64,000 nucleotides of DNA from Bacteroidota bacterium (GCA_030835135.1 JAUQWO010000075.1:1-64000); one strand, 5' to 3'; counted from the first letter of the stretch, positions 46,538 to 58,696 are shown. Translations and numbers: made by a program. The notes: generated from the letters alone by a model not told the origin.

Positions 46538-46844
46538 CCACATCGCGCTCAATGTCCAGGATATCGCCCGTTCGGTCGAGTGGTATGTCGCCGCGACCGG
46601 CGCACGCGTGCTCTATCAGGATGAGACGTGGGCGATGCTGGAGGCGGGAGGGGGAAAGATCGCTCTGACGCTTCCGCAGCAGCACCCTCCCCATGTGGCG
46701 TTCGATATCGGTCCCACGCCGTCGGAGGAGTTCCTGAAGAAGGCGCGGGTCCACCGTGACGGCAGCATTTCACGATATGTCGTCGATCCCGATGGCAATG
46801 CCATCGAATGGATCCACTATCCACAGAAAGGGTCCACGACGTGA
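46527..46844 (+). CDS. VOC (glyoxalase/bleomycin-resistance) superfamily protein
   Basis: 105 aa. One VOC module pair: FDHIALNVQDIARSVEWYVAATGA, HVAFDI and a closing VDPDGNAIEWIHY. Possible metal ligands are His5, His56 and Glu in AIEW. A strong AAGGAGG precedes the ATG. Substrate unknown. Confidence 0.82.
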   Translation: MTFDHIALNVQDIARSVEWYVAATGARVLYQDETWAMLEAGGGKIALTLPQQHPPHVAFDIGPTPSEEFLKKARVHRDGSISRYVVDPDGNAIEWIHYPQKGSTT

Positions 46845-46881
46845 AGGTCCATCTCCTGCGCGAACCTGTGAGGGTGGCATC

Positions 46882-47790
46882 ATGAAGATCGTCATCGCCG
46901 GAGCAACGGGGTTCATCGGACGCTCATTGGTCCGTCAGCTTTCCGCGAGAGGTGATGCGGTCGTTGTGCTTTCGAGGAGCGGACACGTGCCCCCGGGCAT
47001 CTTCCCGGGGACAGTCCGGACGGTCCGGTGGGATGGGAAGCGGCAGGGGGCATGGAGTACGGAACTGGATGGTGCGGACGCTGTCGTGAATCTGGCGGGC
47101 GAGTCGATCGGGGGTGCACGATGGACCGTTGAAAGGAAAGAGCTTCTGATCAGGAGTCGGGTCGATCCAACGAACGCGCTCGTGCAGGCGTGTCTGGCGG
47201 CTGCCCGTCCGCCCTCGGTGTTCCTGAACGCCTCCGCGGTCGGCTACTACCATCACGAGGGAGACTCACCGGTGACGGAAGATGAACCCGCCGGGACAGG
47301 ATTTCTGTGCGAGGTCGCACGGCAGTGGGAGTCGGCAGCCCGTGGCGTTGAATCCCGGGGGGTGCGCCTGGTCATCCCGCGAATCGGCGTGGTGATCGGA
47401 GCGGGTGGAGGGGCGCTGCAACGGATGCTGCTCCCGTTCCGCCTGTTCCTCGGTGGGCCGCTCGGGCCGGGAACGCAATGGTTCCCATGGGTGCACGTGG
47501 ACGATGTCGTCGGCGCGATGATCTTCATGCTCGACCGGACATCTCTGGCGGGTCCTGTGAACGTCGTCGCACCCGAACCCGTCACCATGGCCGGGTTTGC
47601 CACGCAGCTTGGAGAGGTACTGCACAGGCCGTCCTGGCTGCACGTTCCCGCATTCGTTCTGCGTGTCATTCTGGGGGAAATGGCAGTTCTTATCCTGGGT
47701 GGACGGCCGGTGGTCCCGGCCAAACTCATGGGATCCGGATACGGATTCCGCCGTCCACGCCTGGACGGTGCCCTGAAGGACGCTGTCTGA
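46882..47790 (+). CDS. TIGR01777-type NAD(P)-dependent epimerase-like SDR
   Basis: 302 aa. The nucleotide motif is GATGFIGRSLVRQL. VVNLAGESIGGARWT, RPPSVFLNASAVGYY, PRIGVVIG and the closing GYGFRRPRLDGAL are typical of this subfamily, called SulA-like in older annotation. Activity is not known for most members. It is the last gene of the carotenoid run and is followed by a terminator. Confidence 0.85.
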   Translation: MKIVIAGATGFIGRSLVRQLSARGDAVVVLSRSGHVPPGIFPGTVRTVRWDGKRQGAWSTELDGADAVVNLAGESIGGARWTVERKELLIRSRVDPTNALVQACLAAARPPSVFLNASAVGYYHHEGDSPVTEDEPAGTGFLCEVARQWESAARGVESRGVRLVIPRIGVVIGAGGGALQRMLLPFRLFLGGPLGPGTQWFPWVHVDDVVGAMIFMLDRTSLAGPVNVVAPEPVTMAGFATQLGEVLHRPSWLHVPAFVLRVILGEMAVLILGGRPVVPAKLMGSGYGFRRPRLDGALKDAV

Positions 47791-47797
47791 ACTGTCC

Positions 47798-47831
47798 GGC
47801 GAGGCTCTCTCTACACTTTCTCGCCTTTTTT
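47798..47831 (+). terminator. intrinsic terminator closing the carotenoid cluster
   Basis: GGCGAG (47798-47803) pairs with CTCGCC (47820-47825) and is followed directly by six T residues (47826-47831). The stem is short but the T tract is well placed, 8 bases after the SDR stop. The TATATTCC right after it (47835-47842) may be part of the next promoter. Confidence 0.65.
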
Positions 47832-47959
47832 CGCTATATTCCTCTATTCAAATCTCGTTCCTCTGCCCATTGCCATGCCAGAGTGACCGCCGGGCCATTG
47901 TGCCACCCGGTCCTGTCGTAATGCTGATCTGCTGACTGTGATCGCTGTGAGATCGAACT

Positions 47960-50118
47960 ATGAGTACTGAACACGCCACACCACACGAGCGACTGCTCGC
48001 TGAATTCCCTCCGCCCCCGGAGGGTGCATGGAGAGCGGCGGCCGAGACCCTGCTCAAGGGTGCCCCCTTCGACAAGAAGATGATCACGCGGACGCACGAG
48101 GGGATCGTGCTCCAGCCGATCTACGACCGTCACGGTCCCCGTGCTGTGTCGCGCGGATCGGATCCGGGTGTTCCCGGCGAGTTCCCCTTCCGCCGTGGCA
48201 TCGATCCGGTTGCAGGGCCATGCAAGCCCTGGCTGGTGGCGCAGGAGCTCACCTATCCCACCTATGAAGAACTCAATGCTGCCCTGCGGCACGACCTGGA
48301 ACGCGGGCAGAATGCGGTGTTCGTCACGCTCGATCGTGCGTCGCGGTCCGGGGAGGACCCGGATCTCGCTTCGCCCGAGACGGTGGGGAGTGGCGGGGCA
48401 TCGATCGCCTCCATCGCCGGGTTCGGGAAAGCGCTGCAGGGCATCGATCTTGCGGCCTACCCGGTGTTCATCGAAGCGGGATGCGCCGGGCCGCAGTACC
48501 TCGCGATCGCTGTTGCTCATCTCAAACGGTTGAAGCAATCCGCATCGGTCTTGCGTGGCTGCATCGGCAGCGATCCGCTGGGAACGCTTGCGGCCGAGGG
48601 CAGCATCCCGTACGCCGCCGACGTGATCTATGATGAGATGGCGGTGGCGGCTGAGTGGGCAGATAAGTTCGCTCCGGGGATCCGTACGGTTGCCGTGGCG
48701 ACGCGTGCCTATGCGGAAGGCGGGGCGTCGGCGGTGGACGAGGTGGCGGCCGCGCTGGCGACCGGTGCGGCCTACATGCGCGCGCTCGTCACCCGCGGTG
48801 TGCATGCCGAGGTTGCGGCTTCCCAGATCTGGTTCTCCTTCACCGTCGGTCCGCAATTCTTCATGGAGATCGCCAAGCTCCGCGCTGCCCGGATGGCCTG
48901 GGCCCATGTGGCCGCGGCGTTCGGGGCTCCGGCGGCGGCCTGCGGGATGCAGATGCACGTGCGCACGTCGTCGTCTGCCATGACCTGTGTCGATCCGTAT
49001 GTGAACATGGTGCGCGCGACCACGGAGGCGATGAGCGGCGCCCTCGGTGGGTGTCAGACGATGCACGTGGCACCCTTCGACGATGTGATCCGGCAGCCGG
49101 ATGAATTCTCGCGGCGCATCGCGCGGAACGTGCAGGTCCTCCTGCAGGCGGAGTCCTCGCTGCACCGTGTCGCCGATCCCGCCGGCGGGTCGTGGCTGGT
49201 GGAATCCCTCACCGAAGAGATCGCCGCATCAGCGTGGAAACTGTTCCAGGAGATCGAGGCGCAGGGCGGGATGCTCGCCGCGCTCGTCGCGGGGTCCATG
49301 CAGGACCGGATCGCCGCAACAGCGAACCGACAGGCGGAGGCCGTGGCATACCGCAAGGATGTCATCGTCGGAGTCACCACCTTTGCCGATCCGCAGGAGA
49401 TGCCCCTGGAGAGGCGCACGGAAGATCTCGAGACGGTCCGCGCACGCAGGGCCGAGACGTTGCGAGTGCTCCGCACGATGCCGGACCGTGCGGAAGAGAC
49501 GGCCGTGAAAGAACGGCTTTCGCGCATCATGGAAACGGGTCGCGATTCGATCATGAATGCGTTGATCGATGCCGCGTCACAAGGGGCGACGATAGGAGAG
49601 ATGGGCCGCGCATGGCGGGCACCCCGGGGGGGCGAACCCGTCGCGGCCCGCCCGATCGTTCCCCGACGCCGCGCCGGCCAGTACGAATCGTTGCGCGCAG
49701 CGACCCAGGCGTTTCGCCGCACGACCGGGGCGCCGCCCGTGGTGTTTCTCGCCACCATGGGACCGCTCGCCCAGCACAAGGCACGAGCGGAATTCTCCTC
49801 GGATTTCATGGCTGCGGCGGGATGCATGCCACGGATGGGAACAGGGTATGACACGCCGGAGGCCGCGGTGGAGGCTGCCGTGGCGGCGGGAGCCCGCGCC
49901 GTGGTTCTCTGCTCGACGGATGATACCTATCCCGCTCTTGTCCCCGCATTCTGTACAGTGATGAAGCAGCGCCTGCCGGACGCAGCGATCATCGTCGCCG
50001 GCCTGCCCCAGGAGCACCTGGAAGCATTCACGCAGGCGGGGGTCCACGAATTCATCCATCTGCGGTCGGATGTGGCAGCGACACTCGGACGCATTCTTTC
50101 CCGCATGGGGGTGACCCT

Positions 50119-50122
<4 letters not shown>
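47960..50122 (+). CDS. mutA: methylmalonyl-CoA mutase small (beta) subunit
   Basis: 720 aa. It has the TIM-barrel CoA-binding region ([37 protein letters not shown]) and a C-terminal flavodoxin-like domain. That domain lacks the cobalamin DxHxxG ([12 protein letters not shown] in its place), as expected for the non-catalytic subunit. It pairs with the large subunit, whose ATG overlaps its stop. A weak ribosome site suggests modest translation or an unusual leader; 47840-47959 shows no recognisable cobalamin riboswitch. Confidence 0.93.
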
Positions 50123-52286
<2,164 letters not shown>

Positions 52287-52290
<4 letters not shown>

Positions 52291-53420
52291 CCGACACGGG
52301 GCGCACACCGGAGTGGGCCGATCCCGGCAAACCGGGTGTGTTCGCATCCACCGTCAAGAAGGGGGTGGAGGGGGGGCACGATGGACTTCCCGGTCAGACG
52401 CCCGCCGTTCCGGATGCCATCCCCGCCGGCCGGCCCCTTCCGGCCATAGACGAGTATGTTGCCGGCGTTCGCGCCGGCGACCGCGTCATGCTTGCCCGCG
52501 CCATCACACTCATGGAAAGCAATGCGCCCGCTCATACGGATCACGCCCGCGAGGTCCTGACCCGTCTTCTCCCGTTCAGCGGCAATGCGATCCGCGTTGG
52601 TGTCACCGGTGTGCCCGGTGCCGGCAAGAGCACCTTCATCGAAGCGCTTGGCCTGTTCCTGACCGGACAGGGACACAAGGTTGCCGTGCTCGCCGTGGAC
52701 CCGAGCTCGAGTATCAGCCGGGGCAGCGTGCTCGGCGACAAGACGCGGATGGAACGGTTGGCGCGCGACGAGCGCTGCTTCATCCGGCCTTCGCCCTCGA
52801 GTGGGAACCTCGGCGGCGTTGCGCGCACGACACGCGAGACCATGCTCCTCTGTGAGGCGGCAGGGTACGACGTCATCCTCGTGGAGACCGTCGGGGTCGG
52901 GCAGAGCGAGATCACGGTCCGCTCGATGGTGGACCTGTTCCTCCTGTTGCTGATCACCGGCGCGGGGGACGAGCTCCAGGGTATCAAACGGGGCGTGATG
53001 GAACTCGCCGACCTCGTAGCGATCAACAAGGCCGACGGCGAGAACCGCGCACGCGCCGAAGCCACCCGTGCGGAGTTCGCTCATGCGATGCATTTCCTTA
53101 CGCCGGCGACCGAGGGGTGGACACCACCGACCGTCACATGTTCGGGGCTGACCGGAGAAGGTGTTCCGGCCCTCTGGCAGAAGGTCGAGGAATTCCGCGC
53201 GCAGACGGGTGCGTCGGGCGTGTGGGCCATGCGTCGCGCCACGCAACTCCTCGCGTGGTTGCATGGCCTCATGGAGGAACACCTCCGGAGCATGTTTTAC
53301 GCACATCCCTCCGTTGCCGGCCGGCTTGCGGCCATGGAGGAGGAGGTCGTCGCGGGGACCATCACCGTTGCCGCGGCGGCGCAGGAACTGATGCATCAAT
53401 TCGAACAGCGTACAAGATAG
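52287..53420 (+). CDS. meaB: MeaB/ArgK GTPase, mutase-protecting chaperone
   Basis: 377 aa. A G3E GTPase that guards mutase-bound cobalamin and helps replace damaged cofactor. P-loop GVPGAGKS at 108-115, switch region [23 protein letters not shown] specificity motif. The first ~50 residues ([11 protein letters not shown] then a Gly/Pro-rich linker) form an N-terminal lead. The ATG overlaps mutB's stop; the C-terminal helical part fits the dimerisation arm. Confidence 0.93.
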
Positions 53421-53427
53421 AGTACCC

Positions 53428-53832
53428 ATGACACCGACACATATTGAACATATCGGCATCGCCGTCAAGGACCTGCAGGCATCCATCGCATTCTTTGAAC
53501 AGCTCCTTGGCACCGCGTGCTATGCGGTGGAAGAAGTAGCGGACCAGAAGGTCCGTACGGCGTTCTTCCGCTGCGGACAGACGAAGATCGAGCTGCTGGA
53601 GTCCACGACGCCGGATGGCCCGATCGGAAAATTCATCGAGAAGCGGGGGGAAGGGGTCCATCACCTTGCCTTTGCCGTTCCCGATGTTGCTGCCGCGTTA
53701 CGGGAAGCGCAGACGGCAGGGCTTCAAACGATCGATGCACAACCGCGGAAGGGTGCGGAGGGGCTCACCATCGCCTTCCTGCATCCGAGGTCGACGAACG
53801 GGGTTCTGACCGAGCTCTGCTCGCACGCCTGA
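53428..53832 (+). CDS. mce: methylmalonyl-CoA epimerase
   Basis: 134 aa VOC-fold enzyme converting R- to S-methylmalonyl-CoA. Motifs: IEHIGIAVKDLQASIAFFEQLLG, GEGVHHLAFAV and the closing STNGVLTELC. Metal ligands His8, His75 and Glu in LTELC fit. It sits between the mutase chaperone and the decarboxylase, supplying the stereoisomer the decarboxylase uses. Confidence 0.94.
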   Translation: MTPTHIEHIGIAVKDLQASIAFFEQLLGTACYAVEEVADQKVRTAFFRCGQTKIELLESTTPDGPIGKFIEKRGEGVHHLAFAVPDVAAALREAQTAGLQTIDAQPRKGAEGLTIAFLHPRSTNGVLTELCSHA

Positions 53833-53859
53833 TCCGCAGACCCAACGAAGGACAATGCA

Positions 53860-55413
53860 ATGCAAACCGTCAATGATAAGCTGAAGATATTGAAAGAGAA
53901 GAACGCCCACGTCAATCTCGGCGGCGGCGTGGAGCGGCTGGAAGCGCAGCATAAACTCGGCAAAATGACCGCCCATGAGCGACTCCATCTGCTGTACGAC
54001 AACGGGTTCTACGATGAATTGTTCCGTTTCGTGCAGCATCATGCCACGGCCTTCGGCCTGGGCGGGAAGGACCTGCCTGCCGATGGCGTTGTGACCGGCC
54101 TGGGAGCGGTGCGCGGCAGGCTGGTCTATGCCTCGTCCCAGGACTTCACCGTGATGGGTGGGAGCGTGGGTTTGAAGCATGCCTGGAAGATCTGCGAGAT
54201 CATGGACATGGCGCTCAAGGCGGGGGCCCCGTACATCTCGGTCAACGATAGCGGCGGCGCACGGATCCAGGAGGGGGTCGATTCACTGCAGGGCTACGGA
54301 CGCATCTTCTATTATAATACCCTTCTCTCCGGGGTCGTCCCGCAGATCTCGATCATCGCCGGCCCGTGTGCCGGGGGCGCGGCGTATTCTCCCGCCCTCA
54401 TGGATTTCATCGTGATGGTCAAGGGCACCGGACAGATGTTCATCGCCGGCCCGGAAGTGATCAAAGAAGCGACGGGCGAGACGATCTCGGCCGAAGAGCT
54501 CGGCGGTGCCTATGCGCAGGCGGCACAGAGCGGGAACGTTCACTTCATCGCACGCGACGATGCGGATGCGATCGAGATCGTGCAGAGCCTCCTGAGTTAT
54601 CTGCCCAACAATAATACCGAGGATCCGCCGTTCCACGGGACCGGCGATCTGACGATCATCGAGGACGAGGCGCTGAATCACGTCGTGCCCGACGATCCGC
54701 GCGACCCGTACAACATGTTCGATATCCTGCAGATGGTCCTCGATCCGGGGTCCCTGTTCGAAGTGCACAGCCACTACGCGAAGAACATGATCGTCTGCTT
54801 CGCCCGGCTCAACGGGCGTGTGGTGGGTGTGCTGGCGAACCAGCCGCTGGAGAAGTTCGGAGCGATCGATATCGACGCCTCGGACAAGGCGTCGCGGTTC
54901 GTCCGTTTCTGCAATGCGTTCAACATTCCTCTCATCACCTTCGTGGATGTACCGGGATTCCTCCCCGGAGTGGAGCAGGAGTTCGGCGGTATCATCCGGC
55001 ATGGCGCGAAGATGCTCTTCTCCTTCTCCGCCGCGACGGTGCCGAAGATCTCCGTGGTGGTGCGCAAGGCGTATGGCGGGGCCTACCTCGCCATGTGTGC
55101 GAAGGCGTTGGGGGCGGACCGTATCGCTGCCTGGCCGACCGCGGAGATCGCGGTGATGGGTGCGGAGGGGGCGGTCAATGTGCTGTATCGTGGCGAGATC
55201 AAATCCGCTGCCGATCCGCAGACACGGCGGAAGGAGCTGATCGAGGAGTACAAGCTGCAGTTCTCGAACCCGTATCAGGCCGCCCAGCAGGGGATGGTGG
55301 ATGCGGTGATCGAACCGAAGAAGACCCGCGCGTACCTGTCGGTGGCGCTGGAGTCGTTGCGCAATAAACGCGAACTCAGGCCGCAGAAGAAGCACGGCCT
55401 GATCCCCATGTGA
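53860..55413 (+). CDS. mmdA: methylmalonyl-CoA decarboxylase carboxyltransferase subunit (alpha)
   Basis: 517 aa carboxyltransferase of the PccB/MmdA family. It moves the carboxyl group from S-methylmalonyl-CoA to biotin. Seen: GGVERLEAQHKLGKMTAHERL, VNDSGGARIQEGVDSL, IAGPCAGGAAYSPA, and DVPGFLPGVEQEFGGIIRHGAK. The same family also serves propionyl-CoA carboxylase; the three downstream Na+-pump genes and the lack of a biotin carboxylase argue for the decarboxylase. Confidence 0.92.
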   Translation: MQTVNDKLKILKEKNAHVNLGGGVERLEAQHKLGKMTAHERLHLLYDNGFYDELFRFVQHHATAFGLGGKDLPADGVVTGLGAVRGRLVYASSQDFTVMGGSVGLKHAWKICEIMDMALKAGAPYISVNDSGGARIQEGVDSLQGYGRIFYYNTLLSGVVPQISIIAGPCAGGAAYSPALMDFIVMVKGTGQMFIAGPEVIKEATGETISAEELGGAYAQAAQSGNVHFIARDDADAIEIVQSLLSYLPNNNTEDPPFHGTGDLTIIEDEALNHVVPDDPRDPYNMFDILQMVLDPGSLFEVHSHYAKNMIVCFARLNGRVVGVLANQPLEKFGAIDIDASDKASRFVRFCNAFNIPLITFVDVPGFLPGVEQEFGGIIRHGAKMLFSFSAATVPKISVVVRKAYGGAYLAMCAKALGADRIAAWPTAEIAVMGAEGAVNVLYRGEIKSAADPQTRRKELIEEYKLQFSNPYQAAQQGMVDAVIEPKKTRAYLSVALESLRNKRELRPQKKHGLIPM

Positions 55414-55426
55414 CGCCGAGGAGACC

Positions 55427-55783
55427 ATGACAGACCCCATTGTTGAAGCGCTCCTTCTGCTGGTCGTCGGTATGGCGTCGGTCTTCGCGGCGCTGTTCCT
55501 GCTGGCCGGTATGATCCGGTTCCTGGAGTGGGCCGACTCGCGGATCAATACGATCCGCATCAGGAAATATGCAGACAAGGTCGAGACGCATCAGGTTGAC
55601 GACGATGTGAACGACGAGATCGTTGCCGTGATCACGGCGGCGATCGCCGCCACCATCCGGAAACCTGTGGTCGTCAGGAAGATCCGGTTCCTGGAGAGCG
55701 GTGCGGAACCTGCGTGGGCGGTGACCGGACGATTGAACATCATGGCATCCCATGCCATCACCAAAAGGAAATCCCTCTCATGA
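55427..55783 (+). CDS. OadG-like small membrane subunit of the Na+-pumping decarboxylase
   Basis: 118 aa. One N-terminal TM helix (about 7-29, VEALLLLVVGMASVFAALFLLAGM), then a soluble tail with VDDDVNDEIVAVITAAIAATI, the hallmark of gamma/delta subunits that hold the complex together. Stop overlaps the biotin carrier ATG (ATGA). Confidence 0.85.
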   Translation: MTDPIVEALLLLVVGMASVFAALFLLAGMIRFLEWADSRINTIRIRKYADKVETHQVDDDVNDEIVAVITAAIAATIRKPVVVRKIRFLESGAEPAWAVTGRLNIMASHAITKRKSLS

Positions 55784-56190
55784 AGAAGTTGATGATCACC
55801 GTGAACGGCAAACGCTACGAAGTGGACGTGGAAGTGGTCCACGATGATGATGTCATTGAAAGCCAGCCTGCCTTCCGTCCGCCGGTGCGGGCGGTGGACA
55901 ACTATGTCACCCCCGTGCATGCGCCGCTCCCCACCGCCGCCACCGCGGCCGGGAAGGGGAAGGCCGGTGCAGGTGACAAGAAGTCGCTGACCTCGCCCAT
56001 CAACGGCGTGATCCTGGAGATCCCCGTGAAAGAGGGGGAGACCGTGAAACAGAACGACATTCTGTTCATCCTTGAGGCCATGAAGATGAAGACCAACATC
56101 TCCTCGCCGCAGAACGGCAAGATCAAGGCCATCAAGGTCAAGGTGTCGGACAAGATCGAAGCCGGTCAGGTCCTCCTCACCTTTGAATGA
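55780..56190 (+). CDS. mmdC: biotin carrier subunit of methylmalonyl-CoA decarboxylase
   Basis: 136 aa. A biotinyl domain at the C-terminus (about 68-136) with biotinylated Lys102 in EAMKMKT. The N-terminal ~25 residues form a small folded lead, and a Pro/Ala-rich flexible linker (about 45-66) lets the biotin swing. It carries carboxyl groups from mmdA to the beta subunit. Confidence 0.93.
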   Translation: MKKLMITVNGKRYEVDVEVVHDDDVIESQPAFRPPVRAVDNYVTPVHAPLPTAATAAGKGKAGAGDKKSLTSPINGVILEIPVKEGETVKQNDILFILEAMKMKTNISSPQNGKIKAIKVKVSDKIEAGQVLLTFE

Positions 56191-56202
56191 GAGTGAGGGA
56201 TC

Positions 56203-57333
56203 ATGATCGAGAACCTTGAGAAATTCGTTGCCGGGATGGGCTTCTGGTCCCTGACGTGGGGACAGGTTGCCATGCTCGGTGTTGCATCGCTGCTGATCTA
56301 CCTGGCCATCAAGAAGGGCTTCGAGCCGTTGTTGTTGCTCCCGATCGGTCTGGGTGCGTTCCTGGCGAACCTGCCGGGGAACGGGCTTCTGACCGTGCCG
56401 CACGGGAACGAGATCGGCGGACTCTATTATTATCTGTCGAAGGGCATCGAGCTGGAGATCTTCCCGCCGCTGATCTTTCTGGGTATCGGCGCGATGACGG
56501 ACTTCGGGCCACTGCTGGCGAACCCGCGGACCTTCCTGCTCGGGGCTGCCGCGCAACTGGGCGTCTTCACCGCGCTCTTTGCAGCGGTCCTCCTGGGGTT
56601 CGATCTGAAGGAGGCCGCCGCGATCGGGATCATCGGTGGGGCTGATGGCCCGACGGCGATCTATCTGACGCTGAAGCTGGCGCCGCATCTGCTCGGGCCG
56701 ATCGCTGTGGCCGCGTACTCCTATATGGCATTGGTCCCGCTCATCCAGCCGCCCATCATGCGGGCGCTGACCACCGACAAGGAGCGCATGGTGGTCATGG
56801 AGACGCTCAAACCGGTGTCGCACAAGATCAAGCTCATCTTCCCCCTGGCGGTCACGGTCATCGGTGTGTTCATCGTTCCGCCGGCGGCCCCCCTGCTGGC
56901 GATGTTGATGGGCGGGAATCTCCTGCGCGAGAGCGGCGTGGTGGAACGTCTGACGAACATGGCTCAGAACGAACTGATCAACATCGTGACGTTCTTCCTG
57001 GGCACGTGTGTGGGGATGACCATGGGTGCGGAGGTGTTCCTGCGCTGGGAGACGCTCAAGATCATCTCCCTGGGGATCGTCGCCTTCGGTTTTTCCACTG
57101 TCGGTGGCGTCCTCTTCGGGAAGCTGATGTACCGGATGAGCGGCGGAAAGATCAATCCGCTGATCGGTTCGGCGGGGGTCTCTGCCGTGCCGATGGCTGC
57201 ACGTGTGTCACACAATGTCGGGCAGGAGTACAATCCGCAGAATTATCTCCTGATGCATGCCATGGGCCCGAACGTTGCCGGTGTCATCGGCACGGCGATC
57301 GCCGCCGGTGTGTTGCTCGCGATCCTCGGTTAG
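56203..57333 (+). CDS. mmdB: Na+-translocating decarboxylase beta subunit (OadB/GcdB/MmdB)
   Basis: 376 aa integral-membrane protein with about nine to eleven TM helices. Hallmark segments: [29 protein letters not shown] and [32 protein letters not shown] (within 57184-57291). It decarboxylates carboxybiotin and pumps Na+ out. With mmdA, OadG and mmdC it completes the enzyme. Last gene of the propionate module. Confidence 0.94.
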   Translation: MIENLEKFVAGMGFWSLTWGQVAMLGVASLLIYLAIKKGFEPLLLLPIGLGAFLANLPGNGLLTVPHGNEIGGLYYYLSKGIELEIFPPLIFLGIGAMTDFGPLLANPRTFLLGAAAQLGVFTALFAAVLLGFDLKEAAAIGIIGGADGPTAIYLTLKLAPHLLGPIAVAAYSYMALVPLIQPPIMRALTTDKERMVVMETLKPVSHKIKLIFPLAVTVIGVFIVPPAAPLLAMLMGGNLLRESGVVERLTNMAQNELINIVTFFLGTCVGMTMGAEVFLRWETLKIISLGIVAFGFSTVGGVLFGKLMYRMSGGKINPLIGSAGVSAVPMAARVSHNVGQEYNPQNYLLMHAMGPNVAGVIGTAIAAGVLLAILG

Positions 57334-57352
57334 TCACAAGAAAGGAATCGAC

Positions 57353-58222
57353 GTGAATGCTTTGTGGGCGGTGCTCCTCGGTATCATTCAAGGGTTGACG
57401 GAATTTCTTCCCATCAGCAGCACCGCGCATCTTACGATCGCCGGCAAGCTCTTCGGGGTCGTGGATGCCGAGGCTCCCGAGTCCTGGACCGCGTTCATGG
57501 CCGTGATGCAGCTCGGGACGATGGCGGCGGTGCTGATCTACTTCCGCACCGATCTGTGGAACGTTGCCAGGGGGATCATCCGTGACCTCGCCGCGGGTGC
57601 GGCGGGGCGGGGCGAACGGGGGTGGTCGCAGGAGAGCCGTCTGGGATTTGCGATGGCCATCGGAACCGTGCCGGTGCTGCTGGCGGGATACGCTCTGCGG
57701 CACATCATCGAAAGCGCGCTGACGAAAAGTACGATGGTGATCGTGGGGAGTCTGGTGTGCCTTGCGGCCCTGTTGTGGCTCGCGGAAAAGGTCGCGCGGC
57801 ATGCGCGGGAGGTGGACGGGGTGACATGGAAGGATGCCCTTATCGTGGGCATTGCCCAGGCGTTCGCACTCATTCCCGGGTCCTCGCGCTCCGGCACCAC
57901 GATGACCGCGGCGCTGTTCCTCGGGTTCACGCGTTCCGCGGCCGCCCGCTTCTCGTTCCTGCTCAGCATCCCCGCGGTCCTGGCAAGCGGGCTCTATCAG
58001 TTGTACAAGGTCGCTGAGATGGTCCGGAGCGGTGCGGATGTCTTTCACCTGGGCGTCGGGAACCTCATCATCGCCACCATCGTGTCGGGCCTTGCCGGGT
58101 ACGCTGCGATCGCGTGGCTGCTCCGCTATCTGATGCGGCACACCACGATGGTCTTTGTCTGGTACCGCTTCGGCCTCGGCATCATTCTTACCCTGCTTCT
58201 CATGCAGGGTATCCTGAATTAA
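57353..58222 (+). CDS. uppP: undecaprenyl-diphosphatase
   Basis: 289 aa, GTG 57353 after AAAGGA. Integral-membrane BacA family phosphatase recycling the cell-wall lipid carrier. Motifs: GLTEFLPISSTAH and the catalytic PGSSRSGTTM region. About eight TM helices. Loss of it usually gives bacitracin sensitivity. Its stop codon lies inside the hairpin that follows. Confidence 0.95.
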   Translation: MNALWAVLLGIIQGLTEFLPISSTAHLTIAGKLFGVVDAEAPESWTAFMAVMQLGTMAAVLIYFRTDLWNVARGIIRDLAAGAAGRGERGWSQESRLGFAMAIGTVPVLLAGYALRHIIESALTKSTMVIVGSLVCLAALLWLAEKVARHAREVDGVTWKDALIVGIAQAFALIPGSSRSGTTMTAALFLGFTRSAAARFSFLLSIPAVLASGLYQLYKVAEMVRSGADVFHLGVGNLIIATIVSGLAGYAAIAWLLRYLMRHTTMVFVWYRFGLGIILTLLLMQGILN

Positions 58223-58256
58223 GAACTAAGAATTCTTAGTTCTTCATTCTTAATTC
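58216..58256. terminator. nested palindrome after uppP
   Basis: A perfect 24-base palindrome (58221-58244, centred on GAATTC) lies inside outer arms GAATTAAG (58216-58223) and CTTAATTC (58249-58256). It overlaps the uppP stop. A/T-rich and symmetric, it may end transcription from both sides or bind a dimeric protein. Confidence 0.6.
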
Positions 58257-58318
58257 GCACCAGCCGCTGGGAGCACCCGGGTCAATGATGGCGACCCTGT
58301 GGGCCCAGCGGCTGGTGC
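58257..58318. repeat. 15-base inverted repeat overlapping the end of a small minus-strand ORF
   Basis: GCACCAGCCGCTGGG (58257-58271) pairs perfectly with CCCAGCGGCTGGTGC (58304-58318), loop 32 bases. The second arm codes for residues 31-36 of the small ORF. It directly abuts the uppP palindrome. Function unknown. Confidence 0.65.
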
Positions 58319-58410
58319 GTCTCCACCGGTTCCTTGAACCGCCTCCACCCGCGGAGGCATGAGTAGAGGAACACCAGGAATGTTACCCCCACCACGATCG
58401 CCACGTCCAT
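58282..58410 (-). CDS. predicted 42-residue single-TM membrane protein
   Basis: The start ATG 58410 is preceded on the minus strand by AGAAAGG at good spacing. Residues 3-20 (VAIVVGVTFLVFLYSCL) make one TM helix, followed by RGWRRF, which obeys the positive-inside rule. It fills part of a 474-base gap; the remaining 58411-58696 has no other gene. No family recognised. Confidence 0.5.
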   Translation of the reverse strand: MDVAIVVGVTFLVFLYSCLRGWRRFKEPVETHQPLGPQGRHH

Positions 58411-58696
58411 TGCTGTTGCCTTTCTTTTTTCACGCAATGCACTCAACATAGTGCAATAGCGGGGGGCACTCCATCCTGCGGGCGTCAAAGTGGGCCCGGT
58501 TGGTATAAGAATTCCGTAAAGAACTCCATCCGGGGCCTGTGCGGGCTGCGGGCCTGCGTTCGGGTCGGTGTGTGGGGACATGGGTGACACGATGCGGCGG
58601 GTGACACAGGGCACACCGCACGCGACACGGTTGATGTATATTGATTCACCGTGTTGCATTGTCAATCTCCGGACCTGCCATAAGGAAATGACCGCG

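Noticed and set aside
47840-47959. Cobalamin riboswitch before the mutase operon
   Set aside because: Only about 120 bases without the conserved B12-box core; a partial GACC/GGTC pairing was too weak.
53860-55413. Propionyl-CoA carboxylase beta subunit
   Set aside because: Same family, but the OadG, biotin carrier and OadB genes follow and no biotin carboxylase is present, so the decarboxylase call is better.
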